A stretch of DNA of 64,000 bases from Caulobacter segnis ATCC 21756 (GTDB taxonomy: Bacteria; Pseudomonadota; Alphaproteobacteria; Caulobacterales; Caulobacteraceae), in the NCBI RefSeq assembly GCF_000092285.1, contig NC_014100.1, forward strand, positions 1,984,001-2,048,000, written 5' to 3'. The notes beneath the pieces are model-generated. The model did no database searches. It was not told where the DNA came from and saw only the letters and a list, made by a program, of their open reading frames with translations. The stretch's first letter is position 1; every line of letters begins with the position of its first letter. Below are positions 46,266-54,509 of the stretch, in pieces. Made by a program: the position numbers and the translations under genes.

Positions 46266-48383
46266 CTAAAGCCAGGAATAGATCGCGCGAGGAATGTAGA
46301 AACCGCGCTTGTTCAGGATCGCGCCGGTGACGTCGCCGGCGGCGCCTTCGATGCGCTCGATCATGTTCCGCGCCACCGCCGCGCGGGTCGCCTCGGCCTC
46401 GATCACGACGAGGTTCATGTCGACGAGCGGCGCGAAGATCAGGCTCGCCGAGGACCGCTCCAGCGCCGGGCAGTCGACCAGCACCACGTCGTAGTTTCGG
46501 CGCGCCTCGCGGAAGAAGGTCTCCCACTCGGTTTCGCTCAGCGCGTGCGAGCCCGCGCCCATCGGCAGGGTGATATGGAGGCTCGTGCCTTTCACGCCGA
46601 TACGGTCGGCCGAGACGCGCGAGAGCTTGGCGCCGCTCTCCGCGAAGGCCTGGATGGCGGAGTCCTCCACCGTCGGTTCGATGTCGACGAACAGCACGCG
46701 CTTGGCGTTGGCCGTGGCCGCCATCATGGCCAGGTCCATCAGGAGGCTCGAGACGCCTTCGCCACCATTGGCGGCGACCAATTGCATGACGCGACCTGGA
46801 CCGGGCGCGACGCTTGTGAGGAGCCGTAGCAGCAGCTTGGCGTCGTCATAGCCCAGGAACGACGCGCGACTGACGGAGCCAGGCTGTCCGCGCCGTCGAG
46901 CGGCGACCTTGTCGTCGGCTGACACGGTCAGGACGACCGGGACGTCAAGCTTCTGCTCCACATCCCGGGGCGTGATCATCACGTCCGAGAAGGCGGACGA
47001 GATGACGATCACCGCGACCGCCGTGGCCACGCCGAGGGCCAGGCCGGCCAGGAGCAGAACCATGCGCCCGCTCGACCCCTTCACGGGCGGATCGGCGGCC
47101 TGGACGATGCGGACATTCGCCTTCGCCTTGGACAGAGTGTTCGCCAAGCCCGTGTCCTGGGCCCGTTTGGCCAGTTCGCCAAAGCCGTCCTCGAGCATGC
47201 TCCGCTGGCGCATTAGCTCGCGATACTCCGGCCCGATCTGGACCAACTCGGCGAGGCGGGTCGTGACGGCCTGGAGATCGCGGGCGGCCTGTCCGCGCGC
47301 GAGACGCAGACCCGTCAGGTCTCCGACGCTGTCGGCCAGCTCCGTATCGAGCTGCTGATGGACCGGATTGACGCCGCGTCGCACCGCTACGACCTGCTGT
47401 TGCGGCGCGGCGCGGATCTGCGCCTGCACCTCGGCGATCTTCCGGTCGAGATCGACGATCAGCGGATAACCTTCGACGTAACGCGCCGCGGCTTGGCGGC
47501 GCTGGTTCTGCAGGTCGAGCAGCGTGCGGGTTAGGTCGTCCAGTTGCTGCGAGCGGCCCTTGTCGTTGGAGATCTCCACCTCGGGCGGCGCTGACTTGAG
47601 CCACTTGGACAGAACCGACACGCGGCCGCTTCGGGCCGCGAGCTGCTGGTCCAGAACCTGGATCTGGCTGGCGAGCGAGGCCTGTTGCGTCTGCACCGTC
47701 GTCAGTTCGGTCGGATAGTCTCCGAAGCCGTGATCGACGGAGAAGCGCAGCAGCTTCTCCTCGACCTGCTCCAGGCGCTTGTTCAGCTGGTCACGCTGGG
47801 CGTTCACCAAGGACGGATCGGCTTGTTCGAAGATCAGCCGCCGGCGCTCGATATAGAGTTTCACCAAGGTGTTGAGCAGGTCGGCGGCCACCTGCGGATC
47901 TGCGCTTTGGAGGCTGATCTCGATGACGTTCGACTGCGGGATATTGACGATGTCGAGGTCTTTGGACAGCTGATCGGCCGCCTTGTCCAAGCCCTTGGGC
48001 TCGTTGGCCAAGGAGGGATAGGCGCGGGCCAGGCCGATCTTGCGGATCGCCTGGATCCGCAATTCCTTGGCCGACAGGATTTGAATCTCGGCCTGCACGA
48101 TCTGGGCGCGGTCAAAGCTGAGGCCCTGGGCCCCGCCGCTCAGATCGCTGCGGAAGACGTAGTCGTCGCCGAGCAGGATCAGCAGGCGTGACTGAGCCGT
48201 GTAGATCGGATGGGCCATGAAGATGGCGATCACGGCCAACGCGACCGGGATCAAGAAGCCAAGCAGGGCCTCGACCCGATAGTAGAACACGGGCGTGAGC
48301 AATTCGCGCACCGTCAGGGGCGAGCGAATGCGTCCTTGCCCCCCTCGGGCGTACGCGCCTTGCTCTATCGCCGCGGTGTTCAT
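46266..48383 (-). CDS. Wzc/GumC-like chain-length protein with degenerate tyrosine-kinase domain
   Basis: 705 residues from ATG 48383 (an in-frame TTG at 48401 is possible). A Wzz domain (about 20-110, first helix ALLGFLIPVALAVIAIFMA) precedes long coiled coils (about 180-420) and a second helix near 450, then a BY-kinase-like cytoplasmic domain. Walker A should read GxxGxGK(S/T) but here is ANGGEGVSSL (538-547), without the lysine. Walker A' VLFVDIEP (563-570) and Walker B VVLVDCP (633-639) are recognisable, although A' lacks the usual second Asp. The C-terminus has no tyrosine cluster. It is divergent from the wza-like lipoprotein gene. It probably controls chain length and links polymerase to export, without autokinase activity. 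Confidence 0.9.
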   Translation of the reverse strand: MNTAAIEQGAYARGGQGRIRSPLTVRELLTPVFYYRVEALLGFLIPVALAVIAIFMAHPIYTAQSRLLILLGDDYVFRSDLSGGAQGLSFDRAQIVQAEIQILSAKELRIQAIRKIGLARAYPSLANEPKGLDKAADQLSKDLDIVNIPQSNVIEISLQSADPQVAADLLNTLVKLYIERRRLIFEQADPSLVNAQRDQLNKRLEQVEEKLLRFSVDHGFGDYPTELTTVQTQQASLASQIQVLDQQLAARSGRVSVLSKWLKSAPPEVEISNDKGRSQQLDDLTRTLLDLQNQRRQAAARYVEGYPLIVDLDRKIAEVQAQIRAAPQQQVVAVRRGVNPVHQQLDTELADSVGDLTGLRLARGQAARDLQAVTTRLAELVQIGPEYRELMRQRSMLEDGFGELAKRAQDTGLANTLSKAKANVRIVQAADPPVKGSSGRMVLLLAGLALGVATAVAVIVISSAFSDVMITPRDVEQKLDVPVVLTVSADDKVAARRRGQPGSVSRASFLGYDDAKLLLRLLTSVAPGPGRVMQLVAANGGEGVSSLLMDLAMMAATANAKRVLFVDIEPTVEDSAIQAFAESGAKLSRVSADRIGVKGTSLHITLPMGAGSHALSETEWETFFREARRNYDVVLVDCPALERSSASLIFAPLVDMNLVVIEAEATRAAVARNMIERIEGAAGDVTGAILNKRGFYIPRAIYSWL

Positions 48384-48498
48384 TGTTGCGGAGGGCTTCA
48401 ACTCTGCGACCGCGTAAGCGCGCCGTTAGTTTGGTCGATAACGGCGCAGGACTTAATAAACACTGACATGATCGCGCGGGAGACGGATCATCCGGCCG

Positions 48499-48521
48499 AA
48501 AACGACCCGTTTTGAGCAAAA
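48499..48521. promoter_or_regulatory. Overlapping palindromes in the divergent wzc-like/wza-like promoter
   Basis: AAAACG-ACC-CGTTTT (48499-48513) is a perfect inverted repeat, and TTTTG-AG-CAAAA (48510-48521) is a second one sharing its right end. They lie in the middle of the 278-base divergent spacer, in an otherwise GC-rich setting. This is consistent with a binding site governing both export genes. Confidence 0.45.
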
Positions 48522-48661
48522 TCGTTGTTATGCAAGAGCTTCCAATACATGCGGCGCCGCCATTTGCCGCAAGCTCTGAGGAGGGCGGCAACCAAATCCT
48601 AACGCCCTTCCGCCACTTACGTTTACCAAGGCCGCGCCGTTGCGCGACTAAGGAGGTTGGT

Positions 48662-49381
48662 TTGTCCGCCTGGCTGCGTGTCTTCTCGCTTTCCGTCGCC
48701 TTGGCGGCCGCCGGCTGCGCCGCGACGCCCGCGCCGAACCAGCGTGACATGGCGGGCGGCGGGGGGGCGACTTTCGCCTCCTGGACCAGCGAGGACTATC
48801 GCTATCGCATCGGCCCGGGCGACGAGCTTTCCGTCCGGTTCGTTATCAATCCGGATCTCAATGCGACCGTGGTCGTCGGGCCTGACGGTCGCGGCGTCTT
48901 TCCCCTGATCAGCGCTCAAGACGTCGCCGGACTGACAGCCGAAGAGGCCAACGCCCTGCTGAGCCGCGCTTACGCGACCGTGCTGCGCGCGCCCCAGGTC
49001 GAGACGTTGGTGGCCGGCTACGGCGCCTCTCAGATCTATGTGGGCGGCGAGGTGCGCGATGCGGGCGTCAAGACGATCAAGGGACGCCTGACGGTGGCCC
49101 AGGCCGTCATGTCAGCCGGTGGTTTCCAAGAGACCGCGCGCACGGGGCGCGTGGTGGTCATCCGGCAGCGGCCGGGCGACCCTCGGCTGCTGATGCGGAC
49201 CATCGACGTTCGCGACAATCTGAACGGCAGAGGCGGGGACGACTTCGCCGTCCTGCCGGGCGACCTGATTTTCGTGCCGCGCAGCGCGATCACCGAGGTC
49301 AATCGTTTCGTGCGTCAGTACGTGACCGGCGTCTTGCCGTTCAATTTCAACTACAGCATCAACCGCGGTACCCGCTACTAG
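48662..49381 (+). CDS. Outer-membrane polysaccharide export lipoprotein, Wza/HfsD type
   Basis: 239 residues from TTG 48662, chosen because AAGGAGG lies five bases upstream and because this start gives a proper lipoprotein signal ending in the lipobox LAAAGC. The open frame from 48512 has no such properties. The Poly_export domain opens with DYRYRIGPGDELSVRF and continues to about residue 130; the SLBB segment has IYVGGEVRDAGVKTIKG and LTVAQAVMSAGG. FAVLPGDLIFVPRS closes the second SLBB-like part. Wza-family octamers form the export portal. It is divergent from the wzc-like gene and precedes the flippase, as in Caulobacterales capsule and holdfast loci. Confidence 0.93.
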   Translation: MSAWLRVFSLSVALAAAGCAATPAPNQRDMAGGGGATFASWTSEDYRYRIGPGDELSVRFVINPDLNATVVVGPDGRGVFPLISAQDVAGLTAEEANALLSRAYATVLRAPQVETLVAGYGASQIYVGGEVRDAGVKTIKGRLTVAQAVMSAGGFQETARTGRVVVIRQRPGDPRLLMRTIDVRDNLNGRGGDDFAVLPGDLIFVPRSAITEVNRFVRQYVTGVLPFNFNYSINRGTRY

Positions 49382-49405
49382 CCTGACGGCGCGCCGAGGA
49401 GACGG

Positions 49406-50656
49406 ATGTCCCGCTATCTGATCTCCGCTGTGGAGCAGGCCCTTTGGTCTTTGCTCAATTTCGGCGTCAATCTGCTGTTGATCCGCTTCGTCGCGCCCGA
49501 CCAGTACGGCGCGTTCGTGTTCTGGGCGTCCTGCGGCTTCGTGCTGTCCAGTCTGCAGAACGCCCTGACCGTATGCCATCTGCAGGCGTTGGCGCCGGGC
49601 GGGGGGCTGGATCCCAAGCGGTTGCCCGTCGAGCGTCTGATGCACGGCGTCAACGCCATCTTTCTCCTGGTCGCGGCCTTGGCGTGCTTGGTCGGCGCCG
49701 TGGCGTGGCGGAGCGTCGACAGTCCATACGGCGCGCTGGCGGCCACCTTGTTCGTGCCAGCCTTTCTGTTGCAGCAATATCTGCGGGCGTTGGCGTTCTC
49801 GCGTGGACGTGCGGACGTGGCGACGGGGCAGACCGCTGGAGTCTTCGCCCTTGTGGCGCTCCTGCTGGGCGAAGCTCTGCTTCGGGGCGGAAAGCTCGAC
49901 GCCGACGGCGTCCTCTGGCGCTTGGGCGTCGCCTACGGCTTGACCGGCGCCCTTGGCGCGGTCTGGGCCTTGCGGGGGCAGGGCGGCCGACTTCGCCGCT
50001 ACGAGCTCAAGGCCTATGGCGACTATGTTCGGCAGTCCGGCTGGGTGTTCCTGGGGGTCTCGAGCACCGAACTTCTGACCCGGTTCTACGTGTTCGTCGT
50101 GGCGGGCTGGTTCGGCGCGGCGGCTCTGGCGGCCTTGTCGGCGACCCAGCAGCTGTTGCGGCCCGTCCCGCTGCTGGCGATGTCCTGGAGCATGGTGGCC
50201 CGCAACGATCTGGCTCGCCGCCGAGATCATGAGGCGTGGAGCGACTTCGTCCGGATCCTGGCGGTGGCGATGGGCGGCGGGCTGGTGGTCGCCGCGGCGT
50301 GGACCCTGATCCTGCACCTGGCCTGGCCGGCGATCGCCACGCACCTGTTCGCAGGCAAGTATCTGACCGACCGCTGGATGGTCGCTCTGTGGGGGCTGAG
50401 CGCGGCCTTCACCCTGGGGCAAACAGTGGTGAGCACCGGTCTCCAGGTGCTGCGAGCCTTCAAGCCTTTGGCGCTGGCCAACGGGGCGGCCTCCTTGGTG
50501 GCGGCCGGTGGAATCCTGCTGGTCATGCGCGGCCTTGGACCAGCCGGCGCCATCGTCGGGACGGCTGCGGGTCAGTTGCTGGAGCTGGCGGCCATGACCG
50601 CCATCCTGATGTCGATCACCGCGGCGAGACGGCGATCGGCGCCGCGCGAGGCCTAG
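49406..50656 (+). CDS. Oligosaccharide flippase, Wzx/MATE-like
   Basis: 416 residues, very hydrophobic, with about 12 helices. It opens SRYLISAVEQALWSLLNFGV and has LIRFVAPDQYGAFVFWASCG, as in polysaccharide biosynthesis (Wzx) proteins. Charged residues are concentrated in short loops, and the middle segment RYELKAYGDYVRQSGWVFLG fits the family mid-point. Wzx flips undecaprenyl-linked repeat units to the periplasmic face. It follows the wza-like gene by 24 bases. Its 3' end overlaps the convergent ligase/polymerase gene by 41 bases. Confidence 0.88.
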   Translation: MSRYLISAVEQALWSLLNFGVNLLLIRFVAPDQYGAFVFWASCGFVLSSLQNALTVCHLQALAPGGGLDPKRLPVERLMHGVNAIFLLVAALACLVGAVAWRSVDSPYGALAATLFVPAFLLQQYLRALAFSRGRADVATGQTAGVFALVALLLGEALLRGGKLDADGVLWRLGVAYGLTGALGAVWALRGQGGRLRRYELKAYGDYVRQSGWVFLGVSSTELLTRFYVFVVAGWFGAAALAALSATQQLLRPVPLLAMSWSMVARNDLARRRDHEAWSDFVRILAVAMGGGLVVAAAWTLILHLAWPAIATHLFAGKYLTDRWMVALWGLSAAFTLGQTVVSTGLQVLRAFKPLALANGAASLVAAGGILLVMRGLGPAGAIVGTAAGQLLELAAMTAILMSITAARRRSAPREA

Positions 50657-52040
50657 GGGCGCGCGCCGCTCGTTCCGGGGGCGGCGCATGTCGCATGTCG
50701 ATGTCGACGCCAAACAGCAGGATCAAGATCCCCAGCATGGCGTTGGCCGAGAAGTAGCTGCTCTCCATGAAATTGTGCACGAAGAAGATCATGGGGAAGA
50801 CGCCCAGGAAGAGCGCGTGAGGCAGGGCGTCACGATATTCGGCGGTCGGATTTCTGAGGCTTTGGCGAATGAGGCCAAGTCCGCGGGCTATCCACCGGAG
50901 CAATAGAAGGAGCGCTCCGACCAGCCCTGGAGCGCCCACCGTGACCAACAGGTCGATGTAGCCGTTGTGGGATTGGTTGGTGTGGGTCTCGGCCGCGAAC
51001 CAGAGGTCGGTCTGCAAGCTCGGTTGCACGGCGGGGTTCACGTCCCAGAAGGAGCCGAAACCTTGGCCTCTCATCGGATGTTCGACGAATTGGTTGAGGG
51101 CGAACATCCAGACCTCGGTGCGGCGCGTGAAGTTCACGCTGCGGAGCGGCGCCATCGGGTCCTGTCCGATGGCGTAGCTCCAGGCGAGCCACCCAAATCC
51201 CATCGCAAGGAGAGCCGCCACGCCGAACGCCGCCGCCGCCCAGATCGCGCCGGCCCGCAGGCGCAGGCAAGCCAGTAAAAGGGGCGTCGCGGCCAACGCC
51301 GACAGAGCGATGGCCAGGCTGGTCTTCGACTTGCTGGCGATCAGCAGCGCCAGACAGCCGGCGAACATCGCGCCCCAGAAGAGGCGCGTCTTCAGTGTCT
51401 CGCCAAACAGGATGTAGGGCGTGATCACCAGCGAGCTCAGCAGCATCACCGAGCCCAGAGTGTTCTTGTGATTATGAATGGCCGCCAGGCCGATGTCGGT
51501 CATCGACAGGCCGGGTAGGGCGATCCAAGAGATAAGATCGATGACGATCATGATGGCGCAGGCGGTCGCGAGAGCCGCATGCATGCGCCGAGGCTCGCGG
51601 AGGCCCGCCACCAGGGCGATGCTGACCACCACATTGATCAAATAGAGAATGAAACGGCGGTTCGAGACTGTCGGATCGATGGCCCAGCGCGTTGTGGCGC
51701 CGAACCAGACGAACAGCAGGAGCAGCGGCCAGACCCGAAGGCTAAGAGCCAGCACCTCGCTGCGTCGGAACCACATGATCGGCAGGGTCAATCCCAGCAC
51801 GCCCAGCCAGATCATTCGGTTGAGCGGCGACATCGGCGAAGCGCCCGACAGCGCATCGACCGTGACCTCGTGAGTATAGGGCGCGACACCGATCATCATG
51901 TAGAGCAGCATCAGGACCAGCACGAAGCCCGACCATCGCGAGAGACGGTCATTCAGGCGCGCCGACGCGGCCGCGCGTTCTTCGCGGCGCAGAGCGCGCC
52001 AGGCCTCGAGCGTGGCGCCGGCGCGTCGCTCTTCAGCCAT
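50616..52040 (-). CDS. O-antigen ligase/polymerase family (Wzy-like) membrane protein
   Basis: 474 residues from ATG 52040. About 11-12 helices are seen, with a large periplasmic loop (about 310-370) containing RTEVWMFALNQFVEHPMRGQ, GFGSFWDV and ETHTNQSHNGYIDLLVTVG. The Wzy_C/WaaL family marks are the Arg of this loop and the His of SHN-Y. In a Wzx/Wzy locus it polymerises lipid-linked repeat units, although ligase function cannot be excluded. It overlaps the wecG-like gene by eight bases (ATGGCTGA), so the two are coupled. Confidence 0.9.
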   Translation of the reverse strand: MAEERRAGATLEAWRALRREERAAASARLNDRLSRWSGFVLVLMLLYMMIGVAPYTHEVTVDALSGASPMSPLNRMIWLGVLGLTLPIMWFRRSEVLALSLRVWPLLLLFVWFGATTRWAIDPTVSNRRFILYLINVVVSIALVAGLREPRRMHAALATACAIMIVIDLISWIALPGLSMTDIGLAAIHNHKNTLGSVMLLSSLVITPYILFGETLKTRLFWGAMFAGCLALLIASKSKTSLAIALSALAATPLLLACLRLRAGAIWAAAAFGVAALLAMGFGWLAWSYAIGQDPMAPLRSVNFTRRTEVWMFALNQFVEHPMRGQGFGSFWDVNPAVQPSLQTDLWFAAETHTNQSHNGYIDLLVTVGAPGLVGALLLLLRWIARGLGLIRQSLRNPTAEYRDALPHALFLGVFPMIFFVHNFMESSYFSANAMLGILILLFGVDIDMRHAPPPERAARAPRPRAAPIAVSPR

Positions 52041-52842
52041 GGGCGTTTGCGCTTCCCAACCCAAGCCATCGGGCCAGGACATCCCGCAGTCCCAGCGCCA
52101 AGCCATAGAAGCCGCGCATATAGCGACGCCAGAGCCTGCGAGGCTCCTTGACCAGGCGGTAGAGCCACACGAAGCCCGAATGCTCCAGAACAGCGGGCGC
52201 GGGATCGGAATCGCCCGTCAGAACGTGCAACGAACTGCCGATGCAAAGACCCAGGCCCGTGCTGCGGCCGTCGGCGATGATGTGGCCGCACAGAAGCTCC
52301 GACTGGGGCGGCCCCATGGCGACGAAGATGAAGCGGGCGGGATTTGCGACGATGAAGGCGACCGTTTCGGCGATCGCGGCCGGATTGTGGATCATGCCCA
52401 TCGGGGGCACGTGCTGGACAAGGTTCTTCAGGCCGTACTGCTGGCGCAGTTTGTCGGCCAGGGCCGGAGTGCCGCCGATCACGGAAAGCGGGGTGTCGGG
52501 GCCTATGACCCGCTCGAACAGCTCGCGGACCACATAGGCGCCCGGCGCGAAGCGCAGGCGAAGGCCGCCAAGCAGAGCGGTTCGGCCCACGACACGGCTG
52601 TCGTTGGTGCTGATCCAGGCGGCGTCGCTGATCGCGCGGAACCGAGGATCACGGCGCCGCAGATAGGCATGCTCGGCGTTGGGCGTGACGAAAGTCGTGA
52701 AGGGGGCTTGGGGCGACCGAGCCGCCAGGGCGTCGACGGTCTGTTCCACTGTCAGCGGCGTGAAGCGGAGGCCCGCGAAGCGCACCTCGGGCCAAGATTG
52801 GGGCGCGTCGGATACCGCCGTGGCGCTTTGGGAACCGGACAT
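52033..52842 (-). CDS. WecG/TagA/CpsF family glycosyltransferase
   Basis: 269 residues from ATG 52842; the open frame extends further but would cover the divergent gene. Family blocks are FVTPNAEHAYLRRRDPRF, AWISTNDSRVVG (the donor-binding Asp region), LSVIGGTPALADKL and FVAMGPPQSELLCG. Members (GT26) add N-acetylmannosamine-type or glucose/uronic sugars to lipid-linked intermediates, usually as the second transferase. It is divergent from the initiating transferase gene and coupled to the polymerase. In WecG proteins the C-terminal helices bind the membrane; here KEPRRLWRRYMRGFYGLALG is a similar amphipathic end. Confidence 0.92.
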   Translation of the reverse strand: MSGSQSATAVSDAPQSWPEVRFAGLRFTPLTVEQTVDALAARSPQAPFTTFVTPNAEHAYLRRRDPRFRAISDAAWISTNDSRVVGRTALLGGLRLRFAPGAYVVRELFERVIGPDTPLSVIGGTPALADKLRQQYGLKNLVQHVPPMGMIHNPAAIAETVAFIVANPARFIFVAMGPPQSELLCGHIIADGRSTGLGLCIGSSLHVLTGDSDPAPAVLEHSGFVWLYRLVKEPRRLWRRYMRGFYGLALGLRDVLARWLGLGSANAHG

Positions 52843-52892
52843 TAAGAGAGCCTGCCGCAGAGGGGCGTTATAGGAACAGCGCCGATTGGCGC

Positions 52893-52906
52893 CATACTTG
52901 AGTATG
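52893..52906. promoter_or_regulatory. Palindrome between divergent glycosyltransferase genes
   Basis: CATACTTGAGTATG is a perfect 14-base inverted repeat with arms CATACT/AGTATG and a TG centre. It sits in the middle of the 105-base divergent spacer, where a shared operator would be expected. Confidence 0.4.
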
Positions 52907-52947
52907 CGGGCTCCACCTTTACGTTCGGTTCCCGTTTTGAGGCAGTC

Positions 52948-53553
52948 TTGAAATCCGCTCACGCCATAAAGCGACTGATGGACATCGGCGTCTCCGCCGC
53001 GCTGCTGGCTCTTCTTGCGCCGCTGCTGCTGCTGGTCGCCGTTTTCGTCAAGCTGACCTCGAAGGGGCCGATCTTCTACGCCTGCCATTGGGTGGGGCAA
53101 GGCGAGCGATCCTTCACGGGATACAAGTTCCGCACGATGGTCTCCAACGCCGAGGCCATGGAGGCGGAGCTCCAGGACCGCAACGAAATGCGCGGTCCGG
53201 CCTTCAAGCTGACCAACGACCCGCGCGTCACGTCGATCGGCAAGGTGCTGCGCAAATACAGCCTGGATGAGCTGCCCCAGCTCTGGAGCGTGCTGATCGG
53301 AGATCTCAGCCTCGTAGGACCTCGCCCGCCGCGCGCTCACGAATACGCCCAGTTCACCGAGTTCCAGAAGCAGAAGCTGGCGGTCAAGCCTGGCATCACC
53401 TGTCTCTGGCAGGTCGAAGGGCGCCACCGGATCAATGACTACGACGACTGGGTCGAGCGCGATCTGGACTATATCCGTCGCTGGTCCCTGTGGCTGGACA
53501 TCCAGATCCTGGCGCGGACGGCCGTCGTCGTCTTCCGAGGGACAGGCGTCTGA
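52948..53553 (+). CDS. Initiating sugar-phosphate transferase (monotopic phosphoglycosyltransferase), PssY/HfsE-like
   Basis: 201 residues from TTG 52948; the next in-frame ATG (Met11) would cut into the membrane-inserting helix. KRLMDIGVSAALLALLAPLL is the re-entrant hydrophobic helix of monotopic transferases. It is followed by TGYKFRTM, DPRVTSIGKVLRK, YSLDELPQLW, DLSLVGPRPP and PGITCLWQVEGR. These are the Bac_transf (PF02397) signatures. Size is that of the minimal PglC/PssY type. It links the first sugar phosphate to undecaprenyl phosphate at the inner membrane. Its stop overlaps the next gene's ATG. Confidence 0.94.
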   Translation: MKSAHAIKRLMDIGVSAALLALLAPLLLLVAVFVKLTSKGPIFYACHWVGQGERSFTGYKFRTMVSNAEAMEAELQDRNEMRGPAFKLTNDPRVTSIGKVLRKYSLDELPQLWSVLIGDLSLVGPRPPRAHEYAQFTEFQKQKLAVKPGITCLWQVEGRHRINDYDDWVERDLDYIRRWSLWLDIQILARTAVVVFRGTGV

Positions 53554-54509
53554 TGTCCGATACGCCCATCGCCGTCAGCGTCGTGGTTCTGAGCTACGAC
53601 CGTGTCCACCTGCTTGAGCGGACGCTCGTCAACTGCCTCAAGCCCGATGTGTCAAACGGCGTTCCGTTCGAGATCGTCGTTGTCGACAATCATCCCGATC
53701 GTTTGGCCCAGCCGCTGGTTTCGCGTCTGGCTGAAGGCGGCGCGCCGATCCGCTACTTCGCAGACGCCCGGCGTAACGTGTCGATTGTCCGCAACGTCGG
53801 CATCAAGGCCGCCTTGGGGCGCTACGTCGCCTTTATCGACGACGACGAGGCGCCGGACGCCAACTGGCTTTCCGAGCTGCACGCCTGCCTTGAGCGCACC
53901 GGCGCCGACGCCGCGTTCGGGCCCAAGTATCCCGTGTTCGAGGCCGGGCGGCCGCCAGCCTGGGATCCCGAGGGCTGGCGCTACACGCTGGACTATCGCG
54001 AACCGGCCGACACGCCGATCCATCTGTTCGGCCGTCTCCGTAAAAAGGGTAAGGGCCTCGGCAGCGGCAACGCCGCCTTCCGCATGGCCACGTGCTTCGA
54101 TACGCCCGAGCCCTTCGCCGTCGCTTTCGGCGACGCCAATGGCGAGGACACGCATCTGCTGTTTCGCCTCGCGCTCGCGGGCAAGCGCTTCGTGTGGTGC
54201 CCGACCGCGGTGGTGCGCGAGTTTATCGAGACGGACCGGACCAAGCCCAGCTACATGATCACGCGGATGAAGCGCGGGTCGCAACACTATGCGGCCTCCC
54301 GCGTCGCCACGAGCGATCGGCCTGGCCTCACGCGGATCAAGGTGACGCTCCTGGGTTTGGCGCAGATCGCGGTGCACGCCGGCCTGTACCTGACTTCCGG
54401 CGAATGGCTGGCGGGCGATCGCTTCGATAACCGCATCGGCATGGCCAAGGGCCTGGGCAAGCTCTCCTATCGCGCGCCGATTGGCTTCATCGACGAGAAG
54501 GCCGCATGA
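53553..54509 (+). CDS. Family 2 glycosyltransferase, first of a pair
   Basis: 318 residues from ATG 53553, which shares its A with the TGA of the previous gene. GT-A features are SVVVLSYDRVHLLERTL, EIVVVDNHPD, NVSIVRNVGIKAALGRYVAF and IDDDE (DxD-type metal site). GDANGEDTHLLFRLALAGKR supplies the ED catalytic-base region. The C-terminus carries a hydrophobic membrane-association segment (LGLAQIAVHAGLYL). Donor and acceptor cannot be assigned. It overlaps the next glycosyltransferase by four bases. The two proteins share the same overall plan and probably act one after the other on the repeat unit. Confidence 0.92.
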   Translation: MSDTPIAVSVVVLSYDRVHLLERTLVNCLKPDVSNGVPFEIVVVDNHPDRLAQPLVSRLAEGGAPIRYFADARRNVSIVRNVGIKAALGRYVAFIDDDEAPDANWLSELHACLERTGADAAFGPKYPVFEAGRPPAWDPEGWRYTLDYREPADTPIHLFGRLRKKGKGLGSGNAAFRMATCFDTPEPFAVAFGDANGEDTHLLFRLALAGKRFVWCPTAVVREFIETDRTKPSYMITRMKRGSQHYAASRVATSDRPGLTRIKVTLLGLAQIAVHAGLYLTSGEWLAGDRFDNRIGMAKGLGKLSYRAPIGFIDEKAA

